A DNA stretch of 64,000 nt from Amycolatopsis dendrobii. Its GTDB lineage: Bacteria; Actinomycetota; Actinomycetes; Mycobacteriales; Pseudonocardiaceae. The translations under genes were made by a program, and so were the position numbers. A model generated the notes under the pieces. It saw only the letters and a list, made by a program, of their open reading frames with translations. It was not told the DNA's origin and made no database searches. Each line of letters begins with the position of its first letter. The stretch's first letter is position 1. Shown here piece after piece: positions 27,666 to 37,670 of the stretch. The stretch covers positions 186,001 to 250,000 of the forward strand of contig NZ_JACGZW010000003.1 of the NCBI RefSeq assembly GCF_014145675.1, given 5' to 3'.

Positions 27666-28105
27666 CGGGTTTTCCGCCCCGGGCACGCTCTCCCGACAGC
27701 GGCGCCCGTCTGGTCTCGCCGCTCCCCCAGGCAACGAATTCCGCTCCGGCAGCGGTTAAGTCCCCGTTCAGCCATCGGAAACCGTTGCCCCGTCGCGGAT
27801 TTCGCAGCCCCCGGCCGCGATCACCGCATTGGGGCCCGCTCAGCAGGACTGCTTACTCACCGCAGCGAATCCGGGAGCCCGTCACCCCAACCGCGCCGGA
27901 TCGCCGCGCCATCGCCCGGATTCTCCGGCCGCGAATGGCGCCCGCCGACCGGATCCGATTCCGCTCGGTGATCAATTTTCTCCCGGACGCCCCTCGCACC
28001 GGCCGCCGGGGCCCGGCGGTGACCCGATCAGGCAGCGGCCATTCAGGTGGCCGCTTTCCCCCAGCCGGGTTACCTCTGACTACCGAGCCGCCAGGGCGGC
28101 GAGGA

Positions 28106-28564
28106 CTACAGGACCGCGCGCAGCCGGTCGGCGATCGTGCCGATACGGCCGAGCACGCCGTTGATGAACCGCGGCGAGTCGTCCGTCGAAAGTTCCTTCG
28201 CGAGGCCGACCGCTTCGTCGATCGCGACCGCGTCGGGGACGTCCGCCGACCACAGCATCTCGTACACGCCGACGCGCAGGACCGCCAAGTCGACCGGCGG
28301 CATCCGCTCGAGGGTCCAGCCCTGCGAGTGCTCCGCGAGAAGTTCGTCGATCCGCTCGCGGTGGGCCGTGACGCCCTCCACGACGGTGATCGTGTAGTCC
28401 GCGACCGGGTCGAGGCCGACCGCGCCGACCCGGTCGGCCAGCAGCGTGACCGGGTCGGCGGACCGCTGGGCGGCCTCGTACAGCATCTCGACCGCGCGCC
28501 GGCGCGCCTGGCGCCTGCTGATCGCGCCGCCGCGGTTCGGGTGCGGGGGAAGCTTGTCCGCCAT
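28106..28564 (-). CDS. nusB: transcription antitermination factor NusB
   Basis: All-helical protein that with NusE/S10 binds boxA RNA in rRNA antitermination. The ATG at 28564 overlaps the efp stop by 1 nt and gives 152 residues. Conserved segments are RRQARRRAVEMLYEAAQR at the N-terminus, TVVEGVTAHRERIDELLAEH and DLAVLRVGVYEMLW, plus AIDEAVGLAKELSTDDSPRFINGVLGRI at the C-terminus. It is the last gene of the pepQ-like, efp, nusB group. Confidence 0.95.
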   Translation of the reverse strand: MADKLPPHPNRGGAISRRQARRRAVEMLYEAAQRSADPVTLLADRVGAVGLDPVADYTITVVEGVTAHRERIDELLAEHSQGWTLERMPPVDLAVLRVGVYEMLWSADVPDAVAIDEAVGLAKELSTDDSPRFINGVLGRIGTIADRLRAVL

Positions 28565-29127
28565 CAGCTGGAGACGCGGCCGAGGTAACGGCCGTCGCGG
28601 GTGTCGACCTTGATCTTCTCGCCGGTCGAGAGGAACAGCGGGACCTGGATCTCCGCGCCGGTCTCGAGCGTCGCCGGCTTGGTGCCGCCGGTGGAACGGT
28701 CGCCCTGGAGGCCGGGGTCGGTGTGCTGGATGACCAGCTCGACCGAGGTCGGCAGCTCGACGTACAGCGGCTCGTTCTCGTGCACCGCGACCTGGACCTC
28801 GGTGTTCTCGAGCATGTAGTTCGCGTTGTCGCCGACGGTCTCGGCGGGCACCGTGATCTGGTCGTAGGTGTCGCCGTCCATGAAGACGAAGTCCGCGCCG
28901 TCCTTGTACAGGTACGTCATGTTCCGGCGGTCCACCGTGGCCGTCTCGACCTTCGTGCCCGCGTTGAAGGTCTTGTCGACGACCTTCCCGGTCAGGACGT
29001 GCTTGAGCGTGGTGCGCACGAACGCGCCGCCCTTGCCCGGCTTGACGTGCTGGAACGCGGTGACGCTCCACAGCTGGCCGTCCAGGTTGAGGACGAGTCC
29101 GTTCTTCAGGTCGTTGGTGGTGGCCAC
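28564..29127 (-). CDS. efp: translation elongation factor P
   Basis: Rescues ribosomes stalled on polyproline, which is useful here because several window proteins (MltG tail, prepilin peptidase insertion) are proline-rich. The 187 residues have the three-domain EF-P layout. The tip loop VKPGKGGAF places Lys32 at the position that is modified in some bacteria, and the PGKGG context is typical of actinobacteria. [20 protein letters not shown] and the C-terminal [17 protein letters not shown] are signatures. The GTG/ATG at 29127 lies 43 nt after the peptidase gene. Confidence 0.97.
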   Translation of the reverse strand: MATTNDLKNGLVLNLDGQLWSVTAFQHVKPGKGGAFVRTTLKHVLTGKVVDKTFNAGTKVETATVDRRNMTYLYKDGADFVFMDGDTYDQITVPAETVGDNANYMLENTEVQVAVHENEPLYVELPTSVELVIQHTDPGLQGDRSTGGTKPATLETGAEIQVPLFLSTGEKIKVDTRDGRYLGRVSS

Positions 29128-29170
29128 GAGTCTTCAGGTCTCCTGTGTTCGATCTCTTCGGCCGCGGCCG

Positions 29171-30262
29171 TCAGACGGCCACGAGGTCCTTGGTGCTCAG
29201 GGTGAGGAGTTCGGGTCCGGAGTCCCGCACGACGAGCGTGTCCTCGATGCGCACGCCACCGCGCCCCGCGAGGTACACGCCGGGCTCGACGGTGACCGCC
29301 ATACCGGCGGACAGTGTACCGACGCCCGCGGCGGCGAGACTCGGTGCCTCATGCACTTCCAGCCCGACGCCGTGGCCGAGACCGTGCGCGAACTGCTCTC
29401 CGTACCCGGCGCCGGCGATCACCGAGCGGGCCGCGGCGTCCACTTCGGACACCACAGCGCCGGGCCGGACGGCCTCGGCGCCCGCCGCCTGCGCGCGGTG
29501 CACCAGGTCGTAGATCTCGCGCTGCCAGTCCGCCGGTTCGCCGATGACGACCATGCGGGTCATGTCCGAGTGGTAGCCGTCGACCGTGGCGCCGAAGTCG
29601 AATTTCACGAAGTCGCCGCGGCTCAGCTCCGCCCCGGTCGGACGGTGGTGCGGAATCGCCGAGTTCGGCCCGGCGGCGACGATGGATTCGAAGGAGATCC
29701 CGGACGAACCGTGCTCCAGCATCCGGTTCTCCAGGTCGCGGGCCACTTCCAGTTCGGTCCGGCCCGGCCGCACTCCGCCGGCCTCGATCAAGGCGGCGAG
29801 CGCGCGGTCGGCGGCGGCGCACGCGGCGCGCAGGGCCGCGATCTCGACCTCGTCCTTGACCACCCGCAACTGCTCGACCAGCCCCGGCGTGCGGACCAGT
29901 TCGACCCGGTCGAAGCGCACCTTGAGGTGCTCGTGCTCCTCGACGCTCACGTGCTGGCTCTCGAACCCGGTCCGGCCGTAGCCCTGCTCCGCCGCGTGCA
30001 CCGCGAGCGCGCGGGCGCTGGCGCGGTCGAGCACGCGCTCCAGGTCGGGCACCTCCGACTCCGACTGGGTCGTGTAGCGCCCGTCGGTGCAGAACAGGGT
30101 CTTCGCGTCGCCGTCCGCGTGCAGCAGCAGCGCGGCGTTCGACCCGGTGAACCCGGTCAGGTAGCGGATGTTGAGCAGATCGGTGACCAGCAGCGCGTCG
30201 ACCCCGTTCTCGTGGAGCAGGGCAGCGGCCGCGGCGCGGCGGTGAGCGTGGATTTCCGGCAC
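29171..30262 (-). CDS. pepQ: M24 aminopeptidase P family (Xaa-Pro peptidase)
   Basis: Metal-dependent peptidase cleaving Xaa-Pro bonds. The 363 residues consist of a creatinase-like N-terminal domain (about 1-125, with LNIRYLTGFTGSNAALLL) and the pita-bread catalytic domain. Metal ligands are visible in FVKFDFGATVDGYHSDMTR (two Asp), HGLGHGVGLEVHEAP (His), TVEPGVYL (Glu) and VRIEDTLVV (Glu). Adjacency to efp is a conserved actinobacterial arrangement. The symbol pepQ is by synteny; substrate preference (aminopeptidase versus dipeptidase) is not decided. Confidence 0.9.
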   Translation of the reverse strand: MPEIHAHRRAAAAALLHENGVDALLVTDLLNIRYLTGFTGSNAALLLHADGDAKTLFCTDGRYTTQSESEVPDLERVLDRASARALAVHAAEQGYGRTGFESQHVSVEEHEHLKVRFDRVELVRTPGLVEQLRVVKDEVEIAALRAACAAADRALAALIEAGGVRPGRTELEVARDLENRMLEHGSSGISFESIVAAGPNSAIPHHRPTGAELSRGDFVKFDFGATVDGYHSDMTRMVVIGEPADWQREIYDLVHRAQAAGAEAVRPGAVVSEVDAAARSVIAGAGYGEQFAHGLGHGVGLEVHEAPSLAAAGVGTLSAGMAVTVEPGVYLAGRGGVRIEDTLVVRDSGPELLTLSTKDLVAV

Positions 30263-30357
30263 GCGACCAGCTTAACCAGCGGCTTCCGGCCGTCCCCGCG
30301 GCCGCGGTTCGAGGACGGCCTACTGGCGGTTAACTTCGGCGCGCCTACACTCCGTCC

Positions 30358-30960
30358 ATGCTGGGTGCCTGGTTGACGCGCGGGCTGGTCATGGCGGTCG
30401 TGCACGCCGCCGCGATGACGCTGCTCGCCAAGTGGTCCGTGTTCCACCCGACCGGCCAGACGCTGTTCACGTCGCTCACCATCGCCGTACTGGTCGGCCT
30501 GGCGGCGCTGTGGAGCGCGATCGACGGCTGGCGCGGCCTGCGCGACAGAGGGCGCGCGTGGTTCATCGCCTCGCTGGTCGCGGGCGTGTGCTCGGGCATC
30601 CTGTACGTGATCGGGCGGGCGATTTTCGTCGACCAGACCGGGGTTTCCGAGCTGGGAGCGGCGCTCACCGGAGGAGCGGCGTTCTCCGCGCTGCTGGTGC
30701 TGGTGCCCGCCGGGCTGGGCCTGTTCGTCGGCGGCCGGATGCGGCGTCCGGCGGAGAATTCCGACGAGGATTCCGCCGCACCGGAACCGGACGACGAGGA
30801 CGAGGACGGCGCCGGCAGCCGTTCCGGCGAACTCGAACTCCCGCCGAGCCCGGCCCCGCGGACCGCTCCGAAGCCTTCGCCGGTCAGCCGCCCAGCGGCA
30901 AACCGCGCGCGGCGCCGTCCCACTGTTGCGGGTCGATCTCCTGCACCCCGGAACCGTTGA
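30358..30960 (+). CDS. four-helix membrane protein (B-4DMT-like)
   Basis: A 200-residue integral membrane protein, probably of the group annotated B-4DMT family transporter in actinobacteria; function unproven. Four predicted helices lie at about 5-25, 36-55 (LTIAVLVGLAALWSAIDGW), 68-90 (WFIASLVAGVCSGILYVIGR) and 100-125. They are followed by an acidic linker (EDSAAPEPDDEDEDG) and a Pro/Arg-rich cytoplasmic tail. It is divergent from the peptidase gene. The last 77 nt overlap the 3' end of the convergent propeller-lipoprotein gene, so its basic tail is encoded antisense to the other C-terminus. Confidence 0.8.
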   Translation: MLGAWLTRGLVMAVVHAAAMTLLAKWSVFHPTGQTLFTSLTIAVLVGLAALWSAIDGWRGLRDRGRAWFIASLVAGVCSGILYVIGRAIFVDQTGVSELGAALTGGAAFSALLVLVPAGLGLFVGGRMRRPAENSDEDSAAPEPDDEDEDGAGSRSGELELPPSPAPRTAPKPSPVSRPAANRARRRPTVAGRSPAPRNR

Positions 30961-32416
30961 GCGGCACGATCGTCGTGTCCGGCAAGCCGTAAAGCTGCCC
31001 GTCGAGCACGATGCCGTAACCGCGGCCGTACGCGTGCACGATGGTGGCCCCCGAGCGCAGGCGGGTTTTCACCGGCGCTTCCGGCACCTGCGGCAACGGC
31101 CGGTCGACCAGTTCCCCGGCAAGCACCGCGGCGACTGACCGCCGGTCGATCCGGATCCGCTCGCCGCGGCGGTAGAGGTCGATCATGCGGTCCGGGGACG
31201 GCATCGCGACGCCGTCGAAGGTCGCCATGCTGCGCGAGGGGGTCGAGCAGCCGCCCGCGCCTTTCACGTCGAGCCCGAAGTGCTTCAGCCCGGTCGGCGC
31301 GCCCGTCGGGCCGATCTCGGTGGCGCGCACGACGTCCAGCGAAACCAGATCGCACGGGTCGCTGACCGACGTCGGCGCGTGCCCGTCCGGACGGCGGACT
31401 AGGCCGGGGCCTTCCTTCCACGCGCCCGGGATCACGACCGGTTTGTACGGCTGCATCGTGAAATCGCGGTCCCAGAAGGTGATCGTGGTGCCCTCGGCGG
31501 TTTCGTGCGCGATGGCGAAGGCGGAGAGCGCGCCGACCCACTCCAGGTCCACGCTGAACGCGTCGACCACAGACCGGGTCCGCGGCGCGGCAGTCGTCGC
31601 GGTGGGCTCGAACCCCTTCTCCCCCAACGCTTCCACCCCCTCGCGGAACGCCGGGTCGTGCGCCCGGACGACGAACTGCCCCGCCCCGTTCCAGCCCGCC
31701 GCGCGGCCGGTGGTGTCGGTGAACATGAGGTAGTACCAGCCGTCGAGGAAGACCACCGAGGGCTGGCCGGCGCCGTAGACGTTGGCGCGGTGGACGTCGT
31801 GGGACGCGCCGAGAATCGGTTTGCCGCCGTTCGAACGGGTCCAGTGGATGCCGTCCGGGCTGGTGGCCATGCCGATCGCGTTGCCGAGCGCGTGGTCGCC
31901 CGCAGCCCCGGTGTAGTACATGAAGTAGGTGCCGCCGACGCGCAGCACGGACGGGTCGCAGGTGTGCATGCCGTCGAAGTTCCCGGGCGCGCCGGACAGG
32001 ACCGCCGGGGGCGCGCCGCCACCCGGCCCGGTGAAGGGTCCGTCGGCCGAGGGACCCTCGGCGTAGAGGATGTCGTCGCCCGGCGGCGGGGCGCTGCTGT
32101 ACTGGCTGCACCACCAGATCCGGGTGCGGCCGTTCTCGACCATCACGGTGGGGCCGTAGTTGTAGGACGCGTCCGCGGCCCCGGCCGCCACGACGCCCCC
32201 GCCCTGCCTGCTGGCCCCCGCGGCGAGCGCGACGTCCGCCGCCCGAGGCGGATCCTTGGGCGGTTGCGGCGCACCGCCCGCGATGCCGCCGTGCCCCGTG
32301 CCCTCGGCTTGCGGCTGGGCCATCGTCTGGCTGCACCCGGAAACGAGGGAACCGGCGATCAGCAGCGAGAGCAGCTGACGCACGGGTCGCCGACCCCCAC
32401 GACGAAACGGGTGCAT
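30884..32416 (-). CDS. secreted lipoprotein with GH43-like beta-propeller
   Basis: A 510-residue exported protein. ATG at 32416 gives a basic start, hydrophobic stretch and lipobox LVSGC, so it is a predicted lipoprotein. Repeated propeller blades show YNYGPTVMVENGRTRIWWCS, CDPSVLRVGGTYFMYYTG, GMATSPDGIHWTRSNG and QPSVVFLDGWYYLMFTD, each with the D/G-P-S/T and W-aromatic pattern of GH43/GH32-type five-bladed propellers. A polysaccharide-binding or arabinan/xylan-degrading role is plausible but unproven. The last 150 residues contain RIDRRSVAAVLAG and GYGIVLDGQLYGLPDTTI. It overlaps the convergent membrane-protein gene by 77 nt. Confidence 0.75.
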   Translation of the reverse strand: MHPFRRGGRRPVRQLLSLLIAGSLVSGCSQTMAQPQAEGTGHGGIAGGAPQPPKDPPRAADVALAAGASRQGGGVVAAGAADASYNYGPTVMVENGRTRIWWCSQYSSAPPPGDDILYAEGPSADGPFTGPGGGAPPAVLSGAPGNFDGMHTCDPSVLRVGGTYFMYYTGAAGDHALGNAIGMATSPDGIHWTRSNGGKPILGASHDVHRANVYGAGQPSVVFLDGWYYLMFTDTTGRAAGWNGAGQFVVRAHDPAFREGVEALGEKGFEPTATTAAPRTRSVVDAFSVDLEWVGALSAFAIAHETAEGTTITFWDRDFTMQPYKPVVIPGAWKEGPGLVRRPDGHAPTSVSDPCDLVSLDVVRATEIGPTGAPTGLKHFGLDVKGAGGCSTPSRSMATFDGVAMPSPDRMIDLYRRGERIRIDRRSVAAVLAGELVDRPLPQVPEAPVKTRLRSGATIVHAYGRGYGIVLDGQLYGLPDTTIVPLNGSGVQEIDPQQWDGAARGLPLGG

Positions 32417-32556
32417 GATCGCCGAGTGTAGCGACAGCGGCACCGGATGGGTGAACCACATCGGGCATCTGCCGGTCAAGCGGCGGGTTTACCGGAGGCT
32501 TGCTTTTCGGTTGGTGCGCGGCGATCCGGCGCGACGGTCCGCGTCTCCGCCGGTCT

Positions 32557-32598
32557 CGTGAGTGGCGGCGCCGGTTCTAACCGGCACGAACACTCACG
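32557..32598. terminator. imperfect palindrome after aroQ
   Basis: CGTGAGTG (32557-32564) pairs with CACTCACG (32591-32598), enclosing GCCGGTT/AACCGGC (32570-32576, 32579-32585). It lies downstream of the aroQ stop at 32709 and upstream of the lipoprotein gene, in a 292-nt gap with no other recognisable content. It probably ends the aroB-aroQ transcript; no U-run. Confidence 0.55.
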
Positions 32599-32708
32599 AC
32601 CCCCGGGGCTGCCGCCCTCACCCCCAGCCCCAGCGGCCGCACCCTGGCGTGATGCCGGAAAGCCCGCCGCGGCACCGGAACCGCCCGGCAGCAGCGTCTA
32701 ACGCGAGG

Positions 32709-34384
<1,676 letters not shown>

Positions 34385-34909
34385 TCACGGTTCGCGGACC
34401 CGGTCGGGTTCGAGGGCGGCGACGGCGGCCGCGACGACCTCTTCGGGCGTGCGCTTGTCGGTCTCGATCTCGACGGTCGCCACCTCGCGGTACACCGGCA
34501 GCCGCTGGTCGAGCAGAGCTTTGAAGGTGGCGCGCGGGTTGATGCCCGCGAGCAGCGGGCGCGCGCTGGACATGCCAGTGCGCTGGACGCCCGCCGCGAG
34601 CCCGACGTTCAGGAAGACCACCGTGTGGTCCTGAAGCCGCGCGCGGGTCCCGGGGGTGAGCGGGGCGCCGCCGCCGAGGGAGAGGACGCCGTCGTGTTCG
34701 GCGAGGGCGGTGGCGACCGCTTCCTCCTCGATCGCGCGGAACGCGGGTTCGCCGTCGTCGGCGAAGATGTCCGAGATGGCGCGTCCGGCGCGGGCGACGA
34801 TGTCGTCGTCGGTGTCGCGGAAGGACACGCCGAGCGCGGCGGCCAGCAGCGGGCCGACCGTGCTCTTGCCCGAGCCCGGCGGTCCGACGACGACCGCGCG
34901 CGGGCTCAC
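34385..34909 (-). CDS. aroK: shikimate kinase
   Basis: Phosphorylates shikimate at C3. The 174 residues begin at GTG 34909 (4-nt GTGA overlap with aroC). The P-loop is [14 protein letters not shown], followed by [20 protein letters not shown] with the shikimate-binding Asp, FRAIEEEAV, and [14 protein letters not shown] (GGG substrate loop). The lid region is [16 protein letters not shown]. All catalytic residues are present. Confidence 0.96.
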   Translation of the reverse strand: MSPRAVVVGPPGSGKSTVGPLLAAALGVSFRDTDDDIVARAGRAISDIFADDGEPAFRAIEEEAVATALAEHDGVLSLGGGAPLTPGTRARLQDHTVVFLNVGLAAGVQRTGMSSARPLLAGINPRATFKALLDQRLPVYREVATVEIETDKRTPEEVVAAAVAALEPDRVREP

Positions 34910-36093
34910 CAGCGCTCCTCGAGCGCCTTCAAGTACGACTGCGCGTTGCGCCGGGTCTCGGCCAGCGAGTCGCCGCCGAACTTCTCCAGTGCCGCGTCCG
35001 CGACGACCAGCGCCACGACCGACTCCAGCACCACGCCCGCGCGAGGCACCGCGCACACGTCGGAACGCTGGTGGATCGCCACGGCGGGCTCGCCGGTCCG
35101 GACGTCCACTGTGGACAGCGCCTTGGGCACGGTCGAGATCGGCTTCATCGCGACGCGCACCCGCAACGGCTCGCCGTTGGTGATGCCGCCCTCGAGCCCG
35201 CCCGCGCGGTTCGACCGGCGCGTGACGCCGACCGGTCCGGTGCCGCGGTCGATCTCGTCGTGCGCTTGGCTGCCCCACCGGCGGGCGGTGGTGAAGCCGT
35301 CGCCGACCTCGACGCCCTTCATCGCCTGCACGCCCATGAGCGCGCCGGCGAGCCGCGCGTCGAGACGGCGGTCCCAGTGCACGTGCGAGCCGAGGCCCGG
35401 GGGCAGGCCGTAGACGATCACCTCGATCACGCCGCCGACGGTGTCGCCCGCCTTCCGCACCGCGTCGACCTCGGCGACCATCGCCTCGGTCCCTTCGGCC
35501 GAGAACGCCCGCACCGGGCTCTCGTCGATCGCCGCGAGGTCGCCCGGCTGCGGGAGCGGGCCGTCGGGAGCGTCGGCGCCGCCGATGGAGACGACGTGGC
35601 TCAGCACCTCGGCCCCGAGCAGCTGCCGCAGGAAGTTCCGCGCGACCGTGCCGAGCGCGGTCCGCGAGGCCGTCTCGCGGGCGCTGGCGCGCTCGAGGAC
35701 GGGACGGGCCTCGTCGAAGCCGTACTTCTGCATGCCGGGAAGGTCGGCGTGCCCCGGGCGGGGCCGGGTCAGCGGCTCGTTGCGGGCGAGCCCGGCGAGC
35801 TCGGCCTCGTCGACCGGATCGGCCGCCATGACCTTCTCCCACTTGGGCCACTCGGCGTTCTCGATCTGGACGGCGATCGGGCCGCCCTGGGTGACCCCGT
35901 GCCGGACCCCGCCGAGAAACTGGACCTGGTCGGTCTCGAAGCCCATCCGGGGGCTGCGGCCGAACCCGAGCCGGCGCCGCGCGAGCTGCGCGGAGAGGTC
36001 CGAGGTCGTCACCTCCACCCCGGCAGGCAGCCCTTCGAGCACAGCGGCGAGGGCGGGTCCGTGCGATTCTCCAGCGGTGATCCAGCGCAGCAC
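34906..36093 (-). CDS. aroC: chorismate synthase
   Basis: FMN-dependent elimination making chorismate from EPSP. The 395 residues show the three family signatures: [18 protein letters not shown] at the start, GRGRP-like [17 protein letters not shown], and the C-terminal [40 protein letters not shown] and [22 protein letters not shown] are also diagnostic. ATG at 36093 opens the aroC-aroK pair; the prepilin peptidase gene ends 49 nt upstream. Confidence 0.97.
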   Translation of the reverse strand: MLRWITAGESHGPALAAVLEGLPAGVEVTTSDLSAQLARRRLGFGRSPRMGFETDQVQFLGGVRHGVTQGGPIAVQIENAEWPKWEKVMAADPVDEAELAGLARNEPLTRPRPGHADLPGMQKYGFDEARPVLERASARETASRTALGTVARNFLRQLLGAEVLSHVVSIGGADAPDGPLPQPGDLAAIDESPVRAFSAEGTEAMVAEVDAVRKAGDTVGGVIEVIVYGLPPGLGSHVHWDRRLDARLAGALMGVQAMKGVEVGDGFTTARRWGSQAHDEIDRGTGPVGVTRRSNRAGGLEGGITNGEPLRVRVAMKPISTVPKALSTVDVRTGEPAVAIHQRSDVCAVPRAGVVLESVVALVVADAALEKFGGDSLAETRRNAQSYLKALEERW

Positions 36094-36142
36094 CGGCCAA
36101 TCCTGTCACGGCGTGTCCGGCGGCCTGGCAGAGCCCCTGGCC

Positions 36143-37567
36143 TCAGGTGATGCCCGTTCCAGCGGCTGGGAAGACCGCGCACGCCCAGGTGGCCAGAACC
36201 AAGCCCGGGCCGTAGGGAACGCGGAGGGGGCCGGCGCGGGTCCGGGGGCGGGCCGGGCCGGGCGGAGGTGCGGCGGGGGCGGGCTTCGGCGGGACCGCGG
36301 TGCCGGTTGGAGTAGGGGCCGGACCGGGCAGCGCGGGAACGGGGTTGGTCGGCGGAACGGACGAGACAGGCCCCGGCGGCAACGCGGCACCGGTTGACGT
36401 GAAGGCCGGACCAGACGGCGCGGGAACGGGGTCGGTCAGCGCGGGAACAGGGCTGCTCGGCGGCGCGGACGAGACAGGCCCCGGCGGCAACGCGGCACCA
36501 GTTGACGTGGGGGCCGGACCAGACGGCGCGGCAACCGGACCGGGCAGCGCGGGAACGGAGGCGGTCGGCGTGGGAACAGGGTTGGTCGGCGGCGCGGACG
36601 AGACAGGCCCCGGCGGGAACGCGGCACCCGTTGACGTGGGGGCCGGACCAGACGGCGCGGCAACCGGACCGGGCAGCGCGGGAACGGAGGCGGTCGGCGT
36701 GGGAACAGGGTTGGTCGGCGGCGCGGACGAGGCAGGCCCCGGGAGGACCGCAGCATCGATCGGCGCAGCAACGGGAGCAGACGGCGCGGGAGTGGGGTCG
36801 GTCGGCGCGGAGGGGGCGGTTGCCGGAGCAGAGGACGGGGCGGGACTGGCTGTCTCGTGCGCACGGGCGAGGTCCGGCTGGGCGAGACTGGCCGCTAAGG
36901 GGTCGGATTGGCTCGGTGTGGGCTCGTGGAGTTCTCCTTCGGCTGCCGAGCGGAGCGAGGGTGCGACGGTCCGGTCGGTGACGGATGAGGGTGAAGCAAG
37001 CCGGGCAGAAGACCTCGTCTGGCGGATCCGGCGCAGCAGCCACATCGGTACGACACCCGCCAGGCTCGCCAGCGCTGCCAGGACGGCAGCCACCGCGGGG
37101 GCCAGTCCGCCGACTGCGCCCAGGACGGCGCCGCATGACCCGGCCAGCTTCACGTCACCGGGGCCGAGGCCGCCCGCCGACAACCTGTGGACGATCAGGT
37201 GTGTCCCGCCGAACAGCAGGCATCCCAGGAGAGCACCGACCGCCAACCGCCAGCCTCCGCCGCTCAGGGCGGCGAGGGTGAGGGTCAGGGCGACGGCCGG
37301 GTAGGCGGGCAGGGTGAGGATGTCCGGGAGGCGGCGGTGCCGGGCGTCAGCCAAGGCGAGGGGCACGCCCAGTACCGAGACCAGCCACGCCACGGGCAGC
37401 CACCAAGCCGGAAGCGCGCCCGCGTCGGCGCGGCACGCGGCCACTGCTGCGGCCGCGACGGCAGCGGTCATGCCGATCGCCGCGGAGACCGGGGCACCGG
37501 CTTTCTTCGTCATCATCAGCAGCACGGGGACCACCGCCCCGGCTGCGAGCACTGCTGTCAGAACCAT
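36143..37567 (-). CDS. A24 prepilin peptidase with long Pro/Ala-rich repeat insertion
   Basis: Membrane aspartyl protease that removes leader peptides from type IV pilin-like proteins. From ATG 37567 the protein has 474 residues, about twice the usual length. The catalytic Asp residues are Asp74 in ALADARHRRLPDILTLPAY and Asp138 in GLGPGDVKLAG, within several transmembrane helices. After RRIRQ (about 182) comes about 255 residues of Pro/Ala/Ser/Thr-rich sequence with a 43-residue repeat. The normal C-terminal end VPYGPGLVLATWACAVF follows. The insertion therefore interrupts the loop before the last helix. No pilin or secretion ATPase gene is in the window. Confidence 0.85.
   Translation of the reverse strand: MVLTAVLAAGAVVPVLLMMTKKAGAPVSAAIGMTAAVAAAAVAACRADAGALPAWWLPVAWLVSVLGVPLALADARHRRLPDILTLPAYPAVALTLTLAALSGGGWRLAVGALLGCLLFGGTHLIVHRLSAGGLGPGDVKLAGSCGAVLGAVGGLAPAVAAVLAALASLAGVVPMWLLRRIRQTRSSARLASPSSVTDRTVAPSLRSAAEGELHEPTPSQSDPLAASLAQPDLARAHETASPAPSSAPATAPSAPTDPTPAPSAPVAAPIDAAVLPGPASSAPPTNPVPTPTASVPALPGPVAAPSGPAPTSTGAAFPPGPVSSAPPTNPVPTPTASVPALPGPVAAPSGPAPTSTGAALPPGPVSSAPPSSPVPALTDPVPAPSGPAFTSTGAALPPGPVSSVPPTNPVPALPGPAPTPTGTAVPPKPAPAAPPPGPARPRTRAGPLRVPYGPGLVLATWACAVFPAAGTGIT
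36300..36760 (-). repeat. 129-bp coding tandem repeat in the prepilin peptidase gene
   Basis: Encodes repeated 43-residue units of the type SAPPTNPVPTPTASVPALPG followed by PVAAPSGPAPTSTGAA and PPGPVS. There are two nearly identical full copies, a shortened third and a diverged fourth. High DNA identity between copies suggests recent expansion. Such repeats are prone to length change and to assembly error. Confidence 0.85.
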
Positions 37568-37670
37568 GCGCCCAGCCTGTCGAAAACGCCTGGACCAGGG
37601 CAAACAAATCACGGTGCGAGGGGACCCCTCGTGCGCGACACGCCGGAAGGTTCACTCGGCGGAGGCACTT

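Larger units (their letters stand above)
26994..28105. other. 1.1-kb gene-poor region between bldD and nusB
   Basis: No credible gene is seen. Open frames here have low-complexity Arg/Ser/Pro/Cys composition, overlap on both strands and lack ribosome binding sites. The region holds the bldD terminator (27024-27066) and a degenerate tandem repeat (27361-27665). GC content is visibly lower than in neighbouring genes, with many AAACC and TTCC words. It could be decayed coding DNA or a nucleoid or regulatory region; nothing in the sequence decides this. Confidence 0.7.

Noticed and set aside
26906-27775. Cys/Arg-rich 289-codon minus-strand frame downstream of bldD
   Set aside because: It runs through the tandem repeats and the bldD 3' end, has low-complexity sequence, no ribosome binding site and no recognisable motif.
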